DNA of 64,000 nt from Cristatella mucedo (lineage: Eukaryota; Bryozoa; Phylactolaemata; Cristatellidae). The notes below the pieces were generated by a model. The model had not been told where the DNA came from, searched no databases, and was given only the letters and a program-made list of their open reading frames with translations. How positions within the stretch are numbered: position 1 is the stretch's first letter; each line of letters begins with the position of its first letter. A program made the translations under genes and the position numbers. The stretch is taken from positions 4,492,001-4,556,000 of the forward strand of contig WPIO01000017.1 of NCBI GenBank assembly GCA_009760855.2, in the 5' to 3' direction. This document shows, in pieces, positions 1-13,127 of the stretch.

Positions 1-423
1 ACTCGACTTTTGCTAGGATCGATTGGTACGGTCGATAGACAGTCAGTCGTGACAGTAGTTCCAGTAATGTTCGCTATTACAAGCTCGGGGTTAATAGATA
101 GTTAGCTTAATGTCTGCGGTAAACCATAGGCCGTCTGAGCGAAGGCTCACAGTTCGTTTTGTCAAGAGGTGCAAACTCTTCAGCTAGTGTCGTGATGTAG
201 AAATCTGCCAAAGATGACTGATCGGATGGGGGAATGAGCAGCTGAGGCGAAGCACTTGTTCTCACACGGACAACATCGATGCCCGGGGGTCTTGAGTTTC
301 GAAATTCAGTGGTGACTTGAGAAGTGGAGGCCACACACTGTACATTAAATTAGATCTGTATACGTGGTCCGATAAGCAGAAATCTGTAATTATAGGTGAT
401 AGCAGTTGTAGGAGAAAATAAGA
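1..423. other. Unassigned intergenic DNA
   Basis: I see no recognisable gene, RNA or repeat here. The only open frame (107-334, minus) has no recognisable motif and no exon-like signals. Confidence 0.5.
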
Positions 424-562
424 ATAATAATAATTCATTTATATAGCGCTCCAAGAGAACCTAATCCCTATTCAGGCGCTTCACATATGCCTCGGGGCTC
501 GAGCCCACGACCTCAGTCAGACCTTGGTCGGGGCGAGCACCTTAACCGCTAGACCAAACCAG
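424..562 (-). mobile_element. SINE-1, tRNA-derived SINE with LINE-type tail
   Basis: Read on the minus strand, the element begins with a tRNA-like head containing an A-box-like TGGTCTAGCGG and a B-box-like GGGCTCGAGCC. It then passes into a tail with an AAGCGCC...GGAGCGCTA imperfect hairpin and ends in ATT repeats at 424-436. The same arrangement recurs at about 15150, 24070, 44385 and 62005, so it is a dispersed family. The tail resembles the LINE-A 3' end. It abuts a LINE-A fragment at about 575. Confidence 0.8.
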
Positions 563-574
563 TGTGGTCGAGTG

Positions 575-1267
575 TGTGACATCCCGTCTTGACTTCTGTA
601 ACTCACTGCTTGCTGGCCTAATGGCATGTGCAATCAGGCGATTACAGCTGGTGCAAAACTCAACAGCTAGACTTGTCTGTTGTGAGCGTCCCAGTTGCCA
701 CATCACACCACTTCTCGCCGACCTGCACTGGCTACCAGTCAAGCAAAGGATCAACTTCAAGGTTGTCTCACTTACTTTTAGGTCACTTCATTCTTTGGCT
801 CCAGCCTATCTATCAGATCTACTCCCCCACGAGGCCAAGCATCGCACCACCCGCTTTTCGGAATCCAACAGTTTACCAATACCTTATGCAAACCTCAAAT
901 CCTTTGGAGATTGTGCATTTAGTTCGTATGCTTCCAAAGTCTGGAACTCTCTCCCGACTTGCGTCACAACATCCCCTGACTTGACTACATTTAAAAAGAA
1001 CTTAAGAACGCCTATTTAGGTCAGCATTTAGTGGGTTCCTGTGACTCGTTCTTTATGCGCTCATGCGTGCTGACACTGTGCATGCTGCCACTAACCACAC
1101 TTGCGTGCTGACCCTGTGCATGTCACCCCTAACCATGGTATTCATTTTGTTTATCAAGTGCGATATTCCCGATCGGTCGCGTTTCCTTTGCAGAAAATGT
1201 AAAGCGCCTAGAAAGAGATTAAGTTCTCTGAGGGTGCTTTATTGAGTGCATTATTATTACTACTACT
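575..1267 (+). mobile_element. LINE-A fragment, 3' part of reverse transcriptase ORF and 3' tail
   Basis: The open frame to 1019 matches the C-terminal part of the LINE-A ORF at 49670-50829: DFCNSLL, QLVQNSAAR-like, DLHWLPVKQR, LTFRSLHSLAPAYLSDLLP and FSSYA..WNSLPTCV. The 3' untranslated part (1020-1245) ends in the family hairpin (AAAGCGCCTAGAAAGAGATT...) and an irregular ATT run. It is 5'-truncated, as is usual for LINEs, and the frame closes slightly early (TPI stop) compared with the intact copy. Confidence 0.85.
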
Positions 1268-3469
1268 ATCTTTAAAAGACACCTCTTGTGACATCCACTC
1301 TCTTGAGATTGAGTTACCAAGGCTTTGAGAAGACCGGTGCCAAGAATCACTACTAGATGCCAAAAGATGTGAATTATGGGAGTTGCATTTCAACGAATCA
1401 GCCGAAGGATGCAGATGTTTGGAGAGCTCTCTCAAGACGTTGGCCTCACGGCAAGGATATTTCTAGAATCTCGAATGTCAGCATATCGCCAACAAGAAAT
1501 TACGACTAGGTTTTCCGGCTCACAAATCTTGATGCCAAATTTCGTTTCTTGCTGAAAGCAGAGATCTTCTGAAGGCACTTGACCAGATCAAACTCTGCCA
1601 GCAATGTCTAGATCTTGGAGGCTTCTATTCTCCCGACTTCGATGGAACAGAGCTGCACAATGAATTGTGATTGTAAAAGGCTTCGTGCCACTCGTCACGA
1701 CTCGGCATTAAAGACATCACCGGAACGTCTTTCCTCTTCAGTTACGGAGAACAGGTGTTTCCTGATTTTAGAGTTGCCTTTCAAGCTGTGCTCACCATAG
1801 TTGTACCGATTTCGTTGCGATTGTTCCTTTAGCAGGCTGAAGATAACTGTCTTATCTGAGAGCATCAATAGGGCAAGATCACTCTCCCATTTGGCCATGC
1901 TAAACGTAGAGAAAGAAATACTGGAAAATAATTACTTTAAACTGCAATAGACCAGTTTGCTACGTACAAGTCCAGATAATTGTATTTAAGTCTATGCTGT
2001 GATAACTACATTGTGTCATTACTAGTTGATAAAACTTGAATGAAAATTAAATAACTAAAATTAAAATTCAAATTTAAAATCTGAACTTGACTCGTTATGC
2101 TATTATGTTCTTTGTATTTCATCTGTGGAGCTGTATGCATGAATTTTTTGTAAGGGGAAGTGGCACCATTTTTAGCTAAATCCCCGAAACGTCTCAGCAT
2201 TCCACTGGACCCGTAATACGAGACGGTCATGCGAGCCAAAATAGAAATAGGTTCTTTTTCAAAATTTGGGGTTATAGTGTAGGGGCTTATAAATGAGGCT
2301 ACTTTTTGGCTGTAATGTTGGGCTAAACAGCATACCTGCTATGAATGCTACCCAACAAAGATTAACTATCTCCAGATATTCATTAGGGGGAATTTCAAGA
2401 CGCAATGAACGAAACGGAAGATGCAGGCAACGAATATAGTTAAGACAATGTTGAGTTTCGATTAAATTTCAACCCTTTGATGTGAATGATGATGGGCGAG
2501 GGTATCAACACCATTCCTGATACAGATGACTATGTGGTTAGTATTACGAGTTTTAATTCGTTTGGTTTAATTATTTAATTTTTCCAAAAAATAGTCAATA
2601 TGGGAGCTCACATTGGGGATGGCATAAAAACCACATAAGTTATGGTTACTCCATGAAATGCGTCAGATGTCATCAAAATGAATGCTAAAATCATTGATCA
2701 GGAAAGATCGAACTCTTGCACAGAATCGAAACTGGTCATCAGATCGGGATAAAATACTCTGCACGTGATTGGGGGGCGATTGACCACTGCCACCATTGGC
2801 AGCTTGTGTGAACTCAAAATTAAGATTTTAGAAAGCCTCGAACTGCAAACGACTTGAAATTGAAGGGTGATGTTAGCAGTTTAATCACCAGTTTGATTTA
2901 TTTTGTATGAAAACAGCCTGTCGAGGTTGCACCACTTGTCGTGCACGATTTCAGCCAGGTCTCGGAAAGGAGATCGCATCAGTTTCAGGGGTTTATTGCA
3001 TACACCCGTAGCCGGCTGGATGACCACTTTAGCCCTTGAAATAGATCGTGCAACCACACTTGAAGAAAATGCTGGAATACCTAAGGAGCTTGCCTCCGGT
3101 CGAGGGGCCTCACCGGCTAAGCACCATAATTCACGGACCCTAGCAACAGCATCTCGCATTAGCTGGAAACCAATCTTGGATACCGTTGATTTTACAGCCT
3201 ATGCCAAGTATCTAGGAAGGATTTCTAATGGCGCTATTCAAAAGCATGATCATTATTCTCCGAAATGGCCCACTTGAAAGCTTGCCGATTAAACCGCAAA
3301 GCTTAATACGATCTCGATGGGCCTAACGGCTGGCTTAAGTGGTACTTAATCGCCACAGCCAATATTCAAGTGTTCAGCTGTTCAAATTGCACAATATTGT
3401 TCTTGCATGACCTTACCTGCTGTAAACCGGCAAAGCTCGCTGGTGCCAAAACATTTCTCTGGGTCTAGT
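1268..3469. other. Unassigned DNA downstream of ABCF2
   Basis: No confident feature. Open frames occur at 1695-1898 (minus, 67 aa) and at 2903-3277 (plus, 124 aa) with an overlapping minus frame at 2881-3159. None shows a domain I recognise or joins to its neighbours through splice sites. Part is AT-rich (about 1980-2100 and 2540-2600). It could hold 3' flank, old repeats or undetected exons. Confidence 0.4.
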
Positions 3470-3475
3470 TTTATT
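3470..3475 (-). terminator. Candidate polyadenylation signal for ABCF2
   Basis: AATAAA on the minus strand (TTTATT on plus), about 310 bases past the ABCF2 stop codon at 3787-3789. Position and motif fit a 3'-end signal. No other evidence supports it. Confidence 0.4.
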
Positions 3476-3786
3476 CAAGCAGTTTAGGCTCGTGAAGCAG
3501 TCAGTGCTCATGCATAAAAAACTGCACAGATTTGCAACCATGCAGGACTCCAAATTTCAATGCACAAAAGAAGCTGCAGAAGCAGCCAACATGTGTGAAC
3601 AGGTGCAGCCCCTTGCCAAGCAAGCATCGCCTGCAGATGGAAAGCTGGCTTCCCTGCTAACTTACTTCTTTACAAAGCTGCATCAAATAAATATAGTATA
3701 TGCATACAACAGCATGATGCTACTTTTGCCACATTTGGCAAATATATACTAGCATGGCACTCGGTACTTCAATAACAAGGACTGTG

Positions 3787-6700
3787 CTAGGCCTCTTCAT
3801 CTTTCTCAATGATTCTTGAAAGTGTTGTTTTGTAAGAGAATATGTCACCTTCCCATTTAGTTACAGTCCCATGTTGACAAATCCATATTTCTTCAGCAAC
3901 CTACAAGAATGTAATAACTTAGTGTTGACATAACTCCTAGCTGAGAAACTGCATGAAGTCTTTATGTGCCAAGGTCTTACTTGTGATATAAGCCGAAAAT
4001 CGTGGCTAACAAGAAGCATACCACCGTCGAAGGCATTTATGGCATCAGCGAGAGCATCGATGGTCTCCATATCAAGATGATTCGTTGGCTCGTCCATGAG
4101 CAGCATATGAGGAACTTGCCATGCCAGCCAAGCAAAGGCTATACGACATCTCTGCCCGTCTGACAAGTTTTTAATCGGCGATATCTTTAAAAATGGAAAT
4201 ACTTTAAACTTGACATTGAAGGTAGTTTAGGAGCCGTACAATTTAAGTCAATTTAAAGATTGTATACAAGCATAACCTACCTGCTGTTGACCGGTGAGTC
4301 CAAAACGGCCTATAATACGCCTCATGTCTTCCTTTTCTTTTACTTCAGGATAGCAAGACATCATCCATTCGAGAGCTGTCATGTTGTAATCTAACTTCTC
4401 ACTCAGATGCTGAAACGCGTAATGCTGATACACTTCAACCAAAGACAACATCGCCAAATCAGAGAATCGCTACTAATTTATTGGTGTGTAATATTATGTG
4501 AGAACAGATAGCTAAAGCAAATACTAGCATATGGTTAATCATATCAGGAAATAATCTTTCTGAACAGCAACAAACCGACTAAGACGACAGCTTTCTACAG
4601 CTGTAAGTGCACTCCCATTCATTACTTCTAGTGTGCATGCAAGTGATAACCAGCAGATGGGTGCAGTTAATATACCTATATGCGCCCATGCGCTTTAGGG
4701 TTTACCAATTAGTTACTGGAAGATAAAAATATAAAGTGTGTAAAGTGCATACTTAGCTAAGTCCCGATAGCTAATTTATGATTGAAATAACCACTGCATT
4801 AAAAATACACAGCCAGGCGGCAGCTTTCTTGAAGACCTCGGGCACAAAAACTTGTCACCCAAACTAGAAATTGAATATAGTCTCTCCTGATTATGACGTC
4901 GGGCGACCTACCACTAGGCCTGCTAATGATCCACAATACTGCTATAAGATGATGTAACACAAGTTGTCACACAAGTTTGACTGACATGGACGAGGATACA
5001 TGGCAAGAATTTTGTTTAATGCATTTGGTCCATGACTGTGCCATGCACTTTTAAAAATACAAACTAAACCTAAGCTATACATGATTGCATGTTTCTACAG
5101 CCGGTTAACCTGCATTTTCTCCATTACAATGGTCATTCCATCACCACTGCTATTTCGAGATTCCTTGGTACATCCCTTTATATAACACAAGTACCTGTGT
5201 GTGACGAGGTTGCCAAGTGGCTCAGCTGCTAGGTAACTTCATACCGTGTGCCCCTTTGTAGGCTAAGCACAAAAAAGCACTGCCAGTGTTTAATGACAAC
5301 CCTCTTCAAAAAACGCAACATCAAAATGCTTCAAGTGTTGCTCAGTTATGATCAGAGAATGGTGATATTTTGGGCACGTAATGAATATCTACAAGTGTAT
5401 TTACACAAGGTTGACCGTACTTGCTGTCTTTGAAGAGTGGCTCGCTCGAAAAAGCCGTCAGAACAAAACTCGAAATGGATTGATAAACACGGTTACTTTG
5501 AAAACAGCACTAGTCCAGATGTGGTGCTACTTTTCAACTAAAAGGGACGTCTCATTTGCACAAATTGGCAATCTAGAAATTAGGGCAGTACAGATTCAAC
5601 AGCCGATCCGTTGACGTGATACTGAGCAAACTATATGCAGTCATAAACACAGGGTCGGACACTTACTAATGACATGCATGGCTTGGTAAAAGGTAGGAAT
5701 TATGAAAAAGGCAAGAAAAAGTATATGCTTCCACCTGGAGTAGCAACTGCATGCACGGCATTAGCACTCGGGAATTAAACTTCATGTCATAAAAATCACA
5801 AACAAGCCAATCGATGATTAAGCAATAACCTATTCTTGGCATAAGTGTGGTTCTCATAACTTTGCAGTTACAGGCAGAGATGCTTGCTTGGAAATCCGTC
5901 ATGATATGGCTCTGAACTACATACTACCTACACGAGACAAAAACTCGAAAACTATGCTAAGCAACAGAAAGCAAAAACAGCTACAGTACGTGTATTCAAA
6001 AATGAACCGAACGTTCGTGTTATACTTGAGTCAAGTAACCACAAGTGAACAGCAAGCATACCTGGTGATAGCGACCCATCTTCAAATGTGAGTGCCTACG
6101 AATAAGGCCGTCAGTTGGCACAAGTTCTCCGCAGATTAATTTTAGAAGTGTCGACTTGCCAGCTCCATTTGGTCCGACCAATGCTATTCGCGTATCCAAG
6201 TCCAGCCCGAAGTCAAGGTTCTTGTATATCCAAGGCTAAATCAGAGAAAACCACTTTGAGCTAAAAATTTATCCATTACAAGACATGTGCTAACAGATGC
6301 TACCCAAGAACCTGATCAGCAGCAAGCGATGAACAGGCTGCACAAATACAACCGTGACTTAGTGTCGGCAAGTAACGGGGCTCCACAGGCAAAAAGATCT
6401 TGTGAGCACGAAGCTTGCCAGTAATGTTCCTGCATTTATCATCCCAAACTGACGAGGTATGTCAACTTGGGCAAATGTCACAGCAGGTATCGCATCCAAT
6501 GCGTGAAACTATCAGCTCACTCATTAGCAACATATCATAAACATATCAACAACTTCATAAACGACTAGCACATAAATATATTAAATCACAGCAAAACCTA
6601 GTTACAACAAAGTCATGCATACCAATGGACGAAACTGAAGCCAGCTTCACTACTAAGGCTCACAAGAATGACAAACCTTATCTTCAGAGTAGCGGAAGCT

Positions 6701-9700
6701 CACATGCTGCACCATTATAACTGGAGGAGGGATGTCTCCACAGCTGAAGAATTGGAATGACAAAGTCTGCAAGGAACACATTCCACGGTTACGACAGCTT
6801 ATGTTGCCATCTTTTTCACTGCACTAAGCAGAAATACACAACAAATCCGGAGACAGCTGAGTTGAGTACCACAAAGCCATCCCGAGGTCCTTGGCATGGT
6901 GAATGCTAATTACAGATTAATGTCAGCAGGTAACGGGGCCTGGAGGATCTGCAGCCTCAAAGCACGAAGCCTGCACCATCACTATACCTGCACTTATCAT
7001 CCTGTAATGGCACGTCAGCCAAACCAGGCAAATGTCGTGACAGGCCAATGTCCACTTAATGGCTAAGATACCAGACTATGGTATCCATTGATAATGAACT
7101 GATAAAAAAACTCACTACACGTAGGGAAAGCACCCTATGTTTTCTTATTTCACAACCTACCTTATCAGACAAAACCCTTTCTGTCAAACCACCATCAACC
7201 ATTTTGCGTAGGGTCTTCTCCTTGCTTTGGGCTTGTCTGGCAAGTTTTGCACTTCCGTGGCCAAATCGAGCTATGTAGTTCTATAAAACATAGGGTATTT
7301 CAGTGAAGAGAAGTGGAGATGCTTAACAAAATAAGTAGTACAAAAAGCAGCTAATCAGATTTCTTTGATCGCTTAGGGAATAGAGCAACGTATCAAGCAG
7401 CTTTCTGAAAAGTCAGCGCGACACTGTCTCTCTCGGCCTTCTGTCATCATGAGTGCTTCATTACAAGTAAAAGTATCAACAACACCTCCCTACCTTCATG
7501 TGATCAATCTGATCCTGTTCCCATCGATATCGTTTCATCTGATTCTCTTCCAGCTCCATGCGAGTCTGTACGTATGCATCGTAGTTTCCCTAAACAATCA
7601 AAGAATAGGCTATATTTTGGTACGTTGGAAATAATGGGTCGGATCTCACTCTCTGTGGCCTAGCTTCCATGTATAGCCGTAAGATACATGTATAGCAGCA
7701 TTTGTGACAAATTGGTCTCAAGATTCGTGGCTCATAAGGGCCATACAGAGAGCAAAAGGAGAAGCATGAATTTGGATGTCTGCATTGGCTCCGTCTTTTT
7801 CTCAACCATGCCTGCTCAATTCAAGCCAAATACACATGCAATGCATCTGACCGGTACTACTTACACCATAATATTGCAACTTCCGCTTATGCATATGCAC
7901 AATGTTGGTGCAGACTCCGTTCATAAAATCTTGAGAATGAGATATTATAACCAATATTCTCTTATAGCTACAATAAAAAAAAACAGTATAAATACAACCG
8001 CGATTTGATGTCGGCAAGTAACGGGGCTCCACAGGCAAAAAGGATCTGTGAGCACGAAGCTTGCCAGTAATGTTCCTGCATTTTATCATCCCAAACTGAC
8101 GAGCATGTCAGCTAAGGCAAATGTCACAGCAGGTATCACCTCCCATGGATGAGGCCAATCAGCTCACTCATTAGCAACTGTACAGCTACTTATTAGCAGC
8201 ATGATGACGTCATGCGTATGCCATGTAAATGCAGGCAAGCGGTCAAGCACATACCTTTTCAGCTCCCGTTCTAGCCATACGCAAGCTTCGAGGTCTAGAT
8301 GATTTGTGGGCTCGTCAAGCAGCAGCAATGCTGGCTTCAAAAACAATGCTCTGGCTAAAGCGATTCTCATCCTCCATCCACCTGTAAAGTCAAGCATCAC
8401 ACATAAAATATTTAATGGATATCACAGCTACAATATGGACTAGCACGGTTTAATAGCTCGACTTAATGGGCATGCAGGAGTAAGGCTGGTACTACCACAA
8501 AACCGTAAAAGAGCAGTGGCACTGACAGAACCTCGAAGTCGATACAGTGCCTGGTGTAGAGTTCATGCACATTGGTGTGAAGTAGACAAGCCTGGCTGCA
8601 GTTGTGCACTGTCTTATGATAGATGCATGAAGACCTGTTAGTGGTGAGTTACAGAAGTTTAGACAATCATGCTTAATCAGTTAAGGATATACAGACAGCT
8701 GCTGCATCCCTCTCTGATATAGTTGCAAAAAAGCCTCAAACTCTGCAAAGTATTCAGTGTTGGGGCTTACCAAAGCACAAACCAAACCCAGAGCATCTGG
8801 AAACCCGGCCAGCCAGCAGTTAAACAGGTGCATCCTCTTGGGTGGTTCCTACCCACACGCATTCCAGAAAAACGCTTAATATAATAGGTCTTCACTGGCT
8901 GATCTGCCATTTCTTAAAGATACAAAGATCTTTCGGATTAACCAACATTTGTAGCATCACATTTTAACACCCATGTCTACCCAATAGGCATACGTTCGGG
9001 TCAGCCGTGTGTAGCTTCGAAATTTTGAGCGAAAAACACTGGTTGCAATGTTAAGCTGATGCGATGCTAACGGGGCTGCATTAAAAAGGCCAGAGCAGTC
9101 CTGGGATCGGATAAGGGATCGGCGAATTCACTGTTCGCTATAAAAAATTTAATATACTATGAATGAGAGACCGTGCACCTGGATGTGGCTGCCAGCAAAA
9201 AAACCTACACAAGGGGTGATCAGCTCGTTACTATCTGCTACACTTCTATGATTTGCATGAATTACAAGGGTGCTACAAGAATAAGATAAAGCATACCAAA
9301 AAGTCAAGGAAGTTGGATTGCAAAGCCCAATCTGCTTGACTATCGATAGGTTAGTTCGACATTTTTTGTCAGGCGACTAAGATACGTGTTCGGCTTTTAT
9401 TAGCAGCAGACTTTTAGAGCAAAATTCGGGCTCAATGGAAGTGCTACAGCTGATGAGACTGCAGAAGCTTGTGGCCTCTGTAACTTGTAACTGCCAACGG
9501 TACTTGGATGAATAGGGGAGGTCACGACAAAACAAGACAGGTGTCTTGACACATACATACCAAGCCTATATTTGCTTGCGGAATGTCACTAAATATTTTT
9601 ACATGCTGTGTGCAACTATAGTATGCCTGGCATTATTAAAAATTGCCCGTTTACCCGAATGGGCTAGCAGCCACAGCAGCTACTGCGTAACTTCGACAGC

Positions 9701-11739
9701 TGTTTTGTGATTTGAGTGCACCGTGCAATTGTAGCTGCAAAGCCGGCTTCTTCGAGTAGACTTCTTCGAATCATTAGACCTGTCCCTATCACATGCTACC
9801 TTGCATGTAAGGATGGTACTGCAGGTCACAAAGGTCAAGCGAGCAAATTACAGCTGTTTAGCTAACATGAGGTTTTGCAACTCAGCCCAGTGGCAAATCT
9901 TTCGGTGGAGCAAGCGAGAATACATTGAAAAAACGTAAAACATAGCCGTGCTCAAACTGCACGTGTCCTTCAAACCGAAAGAGCATGATCATCAAGCACT
10001 GGCCAAGCAACTTGCCTGAAAAACTCTTGACGGGAAGGCGTTGCATTTCTTTTGTAAAACCAAGACCGTGCAGCACTCGGGCTACATGTGTGATAGCTTT
10101 GGCAGCATCTAGATCCTCCAGTCGTTCATATACATCCATCAGCCTGTCGTTAACAGCTGCAACAGCCCATTATTTTCCTAGTGACATTATCAAAACCCTC
10201 ACAAAAAACGGCAGCAATCAGGAGGTACAGTTGTCAATGTAAGTATGGTTGAAATAAATTAAATACAAATAACGAATGGCCATGAATGGGCCTTTTGACA
10301 TAATGTCAAGCAATTCTGATGAAAAGCAAATGTCATGTAACTTAAGATAGTTAATCCGGTCCCACTATTTTAGTGAGCAGACCACAGCAATAACGGTGTA
10401 ACAGAACCCGGTGCACCATCTCCTTTGCAGTCAGAAAATTCTGAGCATCTACTGCACATCAATGTTCTAAGGCAACAAAGGTTACAGCAACAGTTGCGTG
10501 CAGGTGCCGAATACTAACTTTCATCGGCATGTCCCTTGGAAGCAAGGTATTCTGCTTCCTTCTCTAGGCGGATACGTTGCTCGTCAGCTTCCATCACGCA
10601 CTCCAACGCAGTCTTGTCACTAGGCGGCATTTCCCGCCTTAAGTGGTAGATATCAACGTGTTCCGGAATAGGAAGCTCCTTATTGGCAATTGCTGACAGC
10701 AAGCTTGATTTCCCTGAAAGAAAAGGGTCCAACCTGCACAACATAAATGAGCTGTGTGCCCCTTCAAATCATCCCTATTAGGAAGTGAGCTCGCAAAAAG
10801 CACAACTACAACTTAGCCACTCACCACAGCCATTGAGGCCTATTAAACCGTATCTGCGACCACAGTTCAGCTCCAGTCGAGTGTCAGTTAAGAGCTCTGC
10901 TCCATGGAACGTAATGGAAAGGTTGTCTATATGCACGTCGCGGCTGTCTGGATGTGAGCTTAGCACGCCTGTGACGGCTCGTGCACTTGCAGCAAGATCC
11001 AATTCACCGACGGATTCGGCCAATGCATCTGAATGAAAGCGTCAAAGTACTTTGAAATGTTATCTTTTCCCAGAAAGCCGTGGCTGACAAGAAATACCTT
11101 TTACTTAGCAAATGAGAAATAAGAGAAACTACTTCTGTCGATAACTGGTGCTGTATTCGGCACATGCCGGCCTGATGCCACCTCTTAGACACCACCGCTC
11201 TAGGCACACATGCATAGTTAAAAGCAAGGGCTGCATCTTCATACCGACTTATTGCACTCAAGGATTACCGTGTTGAAATGCACCACGTTAAGAATATATC
11301 GATGTGCATTCCAATGCAACATAGATTGTTACTTTTCCATTCATCCCATCAACTCTCTTGACAGTATCAAACTTATAGAATCATCAAACTTTCACAAGTA
11401 AGCCAGGCAAACTACAGAACTTGTTCAGCTAGATGCAGCATGATATAATATACACCGACAAGCTATCGCAACGCAGCATTTCTCAATAGCATGTGTGCAT
11501 GGTAATCACTCGTAATTTCTGCCATTTATGGCTGTCAATCGGCTTACCTACATAAGTATTATCGACTTACCTACAGAAGCCTGCCCGTTGGTTTCGACTT
11601 CCTCTCCGCCGCCACTGCAGCCATTTTCTGGCTTATCCGACTGAGCTGATTCTTCATCGGTCTGTGCTTTTAGGCCGGGCTTCTTCTTGACTATCTCTTT
11701 CTTCTTTGCATCTCGACGCTTCTTGGCATCGGATGGCAT
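3787..11739 (-). CDS. ABCF2: ABCF2, ATP-binding cassette subfamily F member 2 (complete, 13 coding exons)
   Basis: Cytosolic twin-ATPase ABC protein without membrane segments; ABCF proteins act on ribosomes and translation. Coding exons on minus: 11739-11571, 11028-10825, 10713-10519, 10156-10016, 8381-8255, 7958-7865, 7589-7494, 7280-7161, 6766-6677, 6235-6062, 4409-4281, 4184-3981 and 3900-3787. The exons are phase-consistent and total 1857 nt, 618 aa (human about 623). The N-terminus is lysine-rich ([16 protein letters not shown]), as in the family. First cassette: Walker A GLNGCGKSS (120-128), FSGGW signature (235-239), Walker [13 protein letters not shown] (DE 259-260), SHSQDF (H286). 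Linker: about 311-412. Second cassette: GPNGAGKST (433-441), LSDGQ (520-524), [11 protein letters not shown] (DE 544-545), SHDF (H574). All ATPase residues are present, so the gene looks functional. The intron after exon 4 uses a GC donor. The ATG follows an acceptor-like CTGCAG at 11742, so a noncoding leader exon may exist. Introns hold three copies of a ~190-bp repeat. The larger introns (4410-6061, 8382-10015) otherwise show nothing I recognise. Confidence 0.97.
6341..6530 (+). repeat. ABCF2 intron repeat, copy 1
   Basis: About 190 bases sharing GTCGGCAAGTAACGGGGCTC, GCACGAAGCTTGCCAG and TCAGCTCACTCATTAGCAAC with the copy at 7984-8178. It lies in the intron between the exons at 6235 and 6677. 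I see no coding potential, so it is probably a short interspersed element or segmental duplicate. Confidence 0.75.
6894..7075 (+). repeat. ABCF2 intron repeat, diverged copy 2
   Basis: Shares the order of blocks with the copies at 6341 and 7984 (ATGTCAGCAGGTAACGGGGC, AAGCACGAAGCCTGC, ...CACTTATCATCC, GGCAAATGTCG) but is clearly more diverged. It has the same orientation and lies in the intron between exons 7161 and 6766. Confidence 0.6.
7984..8178 (+). repeat. ABCF2 intron repeat, copy 3
   Basis: Closely matches 6341-6530 over its whole length, with a few substitutions and small indels. It begins only about 25 bases upstream (in gene sense) of the exon at 7958-7865, so it occupies nearly all of that short intron. 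Confidence 0.75.
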
Positions 11740-11742
11740 GTT

Positions 11743-12579
11743 CTGCAGGAACGAGAGCGGTAAGTAAGTAAGTACGGTCAACTCGTTAAAGGGATGAGCT
11801 ACGTGAGCTGACCGGCAGGCGGCAGCGCCAGACGGTTAGCTAGCGGCAACGAAAAGCTGGCTGCGACAAGTGCAAATAGAATAACACCAACTTGGACTTT
11901 GACGGACGTTGCGGGCGAAAACTAATACATGGAAGCCGACGTTTCAGCCGCTATTGTTTTAAATTCATACGGGAGCGCGCCCGCCCAGCTCAGCACCAGT
12001 CATCTTCGCCACGCGCTGAGCGAATGAATGAACATCAGGGAGCCAATGACAAAACTGACTATAGCTTGGCGACACCGGCAGGAGCACGCTCACAGTGAAT
12101 TTAATGCTCTAATTAAAAGCTTACCAACTTTAGTGTGCGGCGGCAACCGCAATTAAGGAGACGTTACAGCACACAAAAAGACCACGAGGAGCCAAACGCC
12201 ATTTTGTGCCTACCGAGGTTCAGCAATGGGCACACAATAAACCTCAGCCGAAAACAAAATGGTATCTTCATGATAATATAAATTCCAAATTGAATTTATT
12301 ATTAAAAATATCAAATTTAATAGAAAAATGTATCAACACTTTCATCATGGAAATACCGCTTAAATAAGTCAAGAGGGCTGTCCTGAAACTCGGCGAACAT
12401 ATATCTATGATTGAGAATGGGTGTGTTGGTTGTCGCTGCTAGGTTAGCCGACGCTACCACCCGGGTACCGTACACACGTCTATCGTCCGTCGATAGTAAG
12501 ATTCTTAAATAAGCGCTGAGTCCAGTGTAGTTTGATTGCAGTCGCGAACAGCACGGAGTGCCAGCCGATGAGCAACACT
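11743..12579. promoter_or_regulatory. 5' flank of ABCF2, probable promoter and leader region
   Basis: Immediately upstream of the ABCF2 start. No TATA box or clear leader exon can be named. About 11800-12020 is richer in GC than the surrounding sequence, in line with a housekeeping promoter. The rest, to 12579, is unassigned and contains an AT-rich patch at 12270-12330. Confidence 0.35.
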
Positions 12580-13098
12580 AGTTTATATCGTTTTGTCGCT
12601 CACTTTTAGGTCACTTCATTCTTTGGCTCCAGCCTATCTCTCAGATCTACTCCCCCACCAGACCAAGCGTCGTACCACCCGCTTTTCGGAATCCAACAGT
12701 CTACCAATACCTCGTACAAAACTCAAATCATTCGGAGACCATGCATTTAGCTCGTATGCTCCCAAAGCCTGGAACTCCCTCCCGACTTGCGTCAGAACGT
12801 CCCCTGACTTGACCACGTTTAAAAAGATCTTAAAAACACGCCTATTTAGGACAGCATTTAGTGGGTCCCTGTGATTCTTCCTTCACGTGCTTATGCGTGC
12901 TGACACTGTGCATGCTGCCACTAACAACATTTGCATGCTGACCCTGTGCATGTCACCCCTAACCATGTTATTCATGTTGTTTATCTAGCATGATGTTGCT
13001 CACCATTCAATTGCGTTTCCCTTTGCAGCAAATGTAAAGCGCCTAGAAAGAGATTGAGTTCTCTGAGGGCGCATTATCAAGTGTATTATTAGTATTAT
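12580..13098 (+). mobile_element. LINE-A fragment, last part of ORF with 3' tail
   Basis: The frame 12593-12874 matches the end of the LINE-A ORF (LTFRSLHSLAPAYLSDLLPH, FSSYAPKAWNSLPTCVRTS, LFRTAFSGSL stop). It is followed by the family 3' region, the AAAGCGCC hairpin and a short ATT run. It is severely 5'-truncated but its reading frame is intact. Confidence 0.85.
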
Positions 13099-13127
13099 TC
13101 CACTAGACACTATGGGGGTAATGTAAC

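Noticed and set aside
2881-3277. Overlapping 124-aa plus and 92-aa minus frames as a gene
   Set aside because: No motif, no splice partners and overlapping frames on both strands; not supportable from sequence alone.
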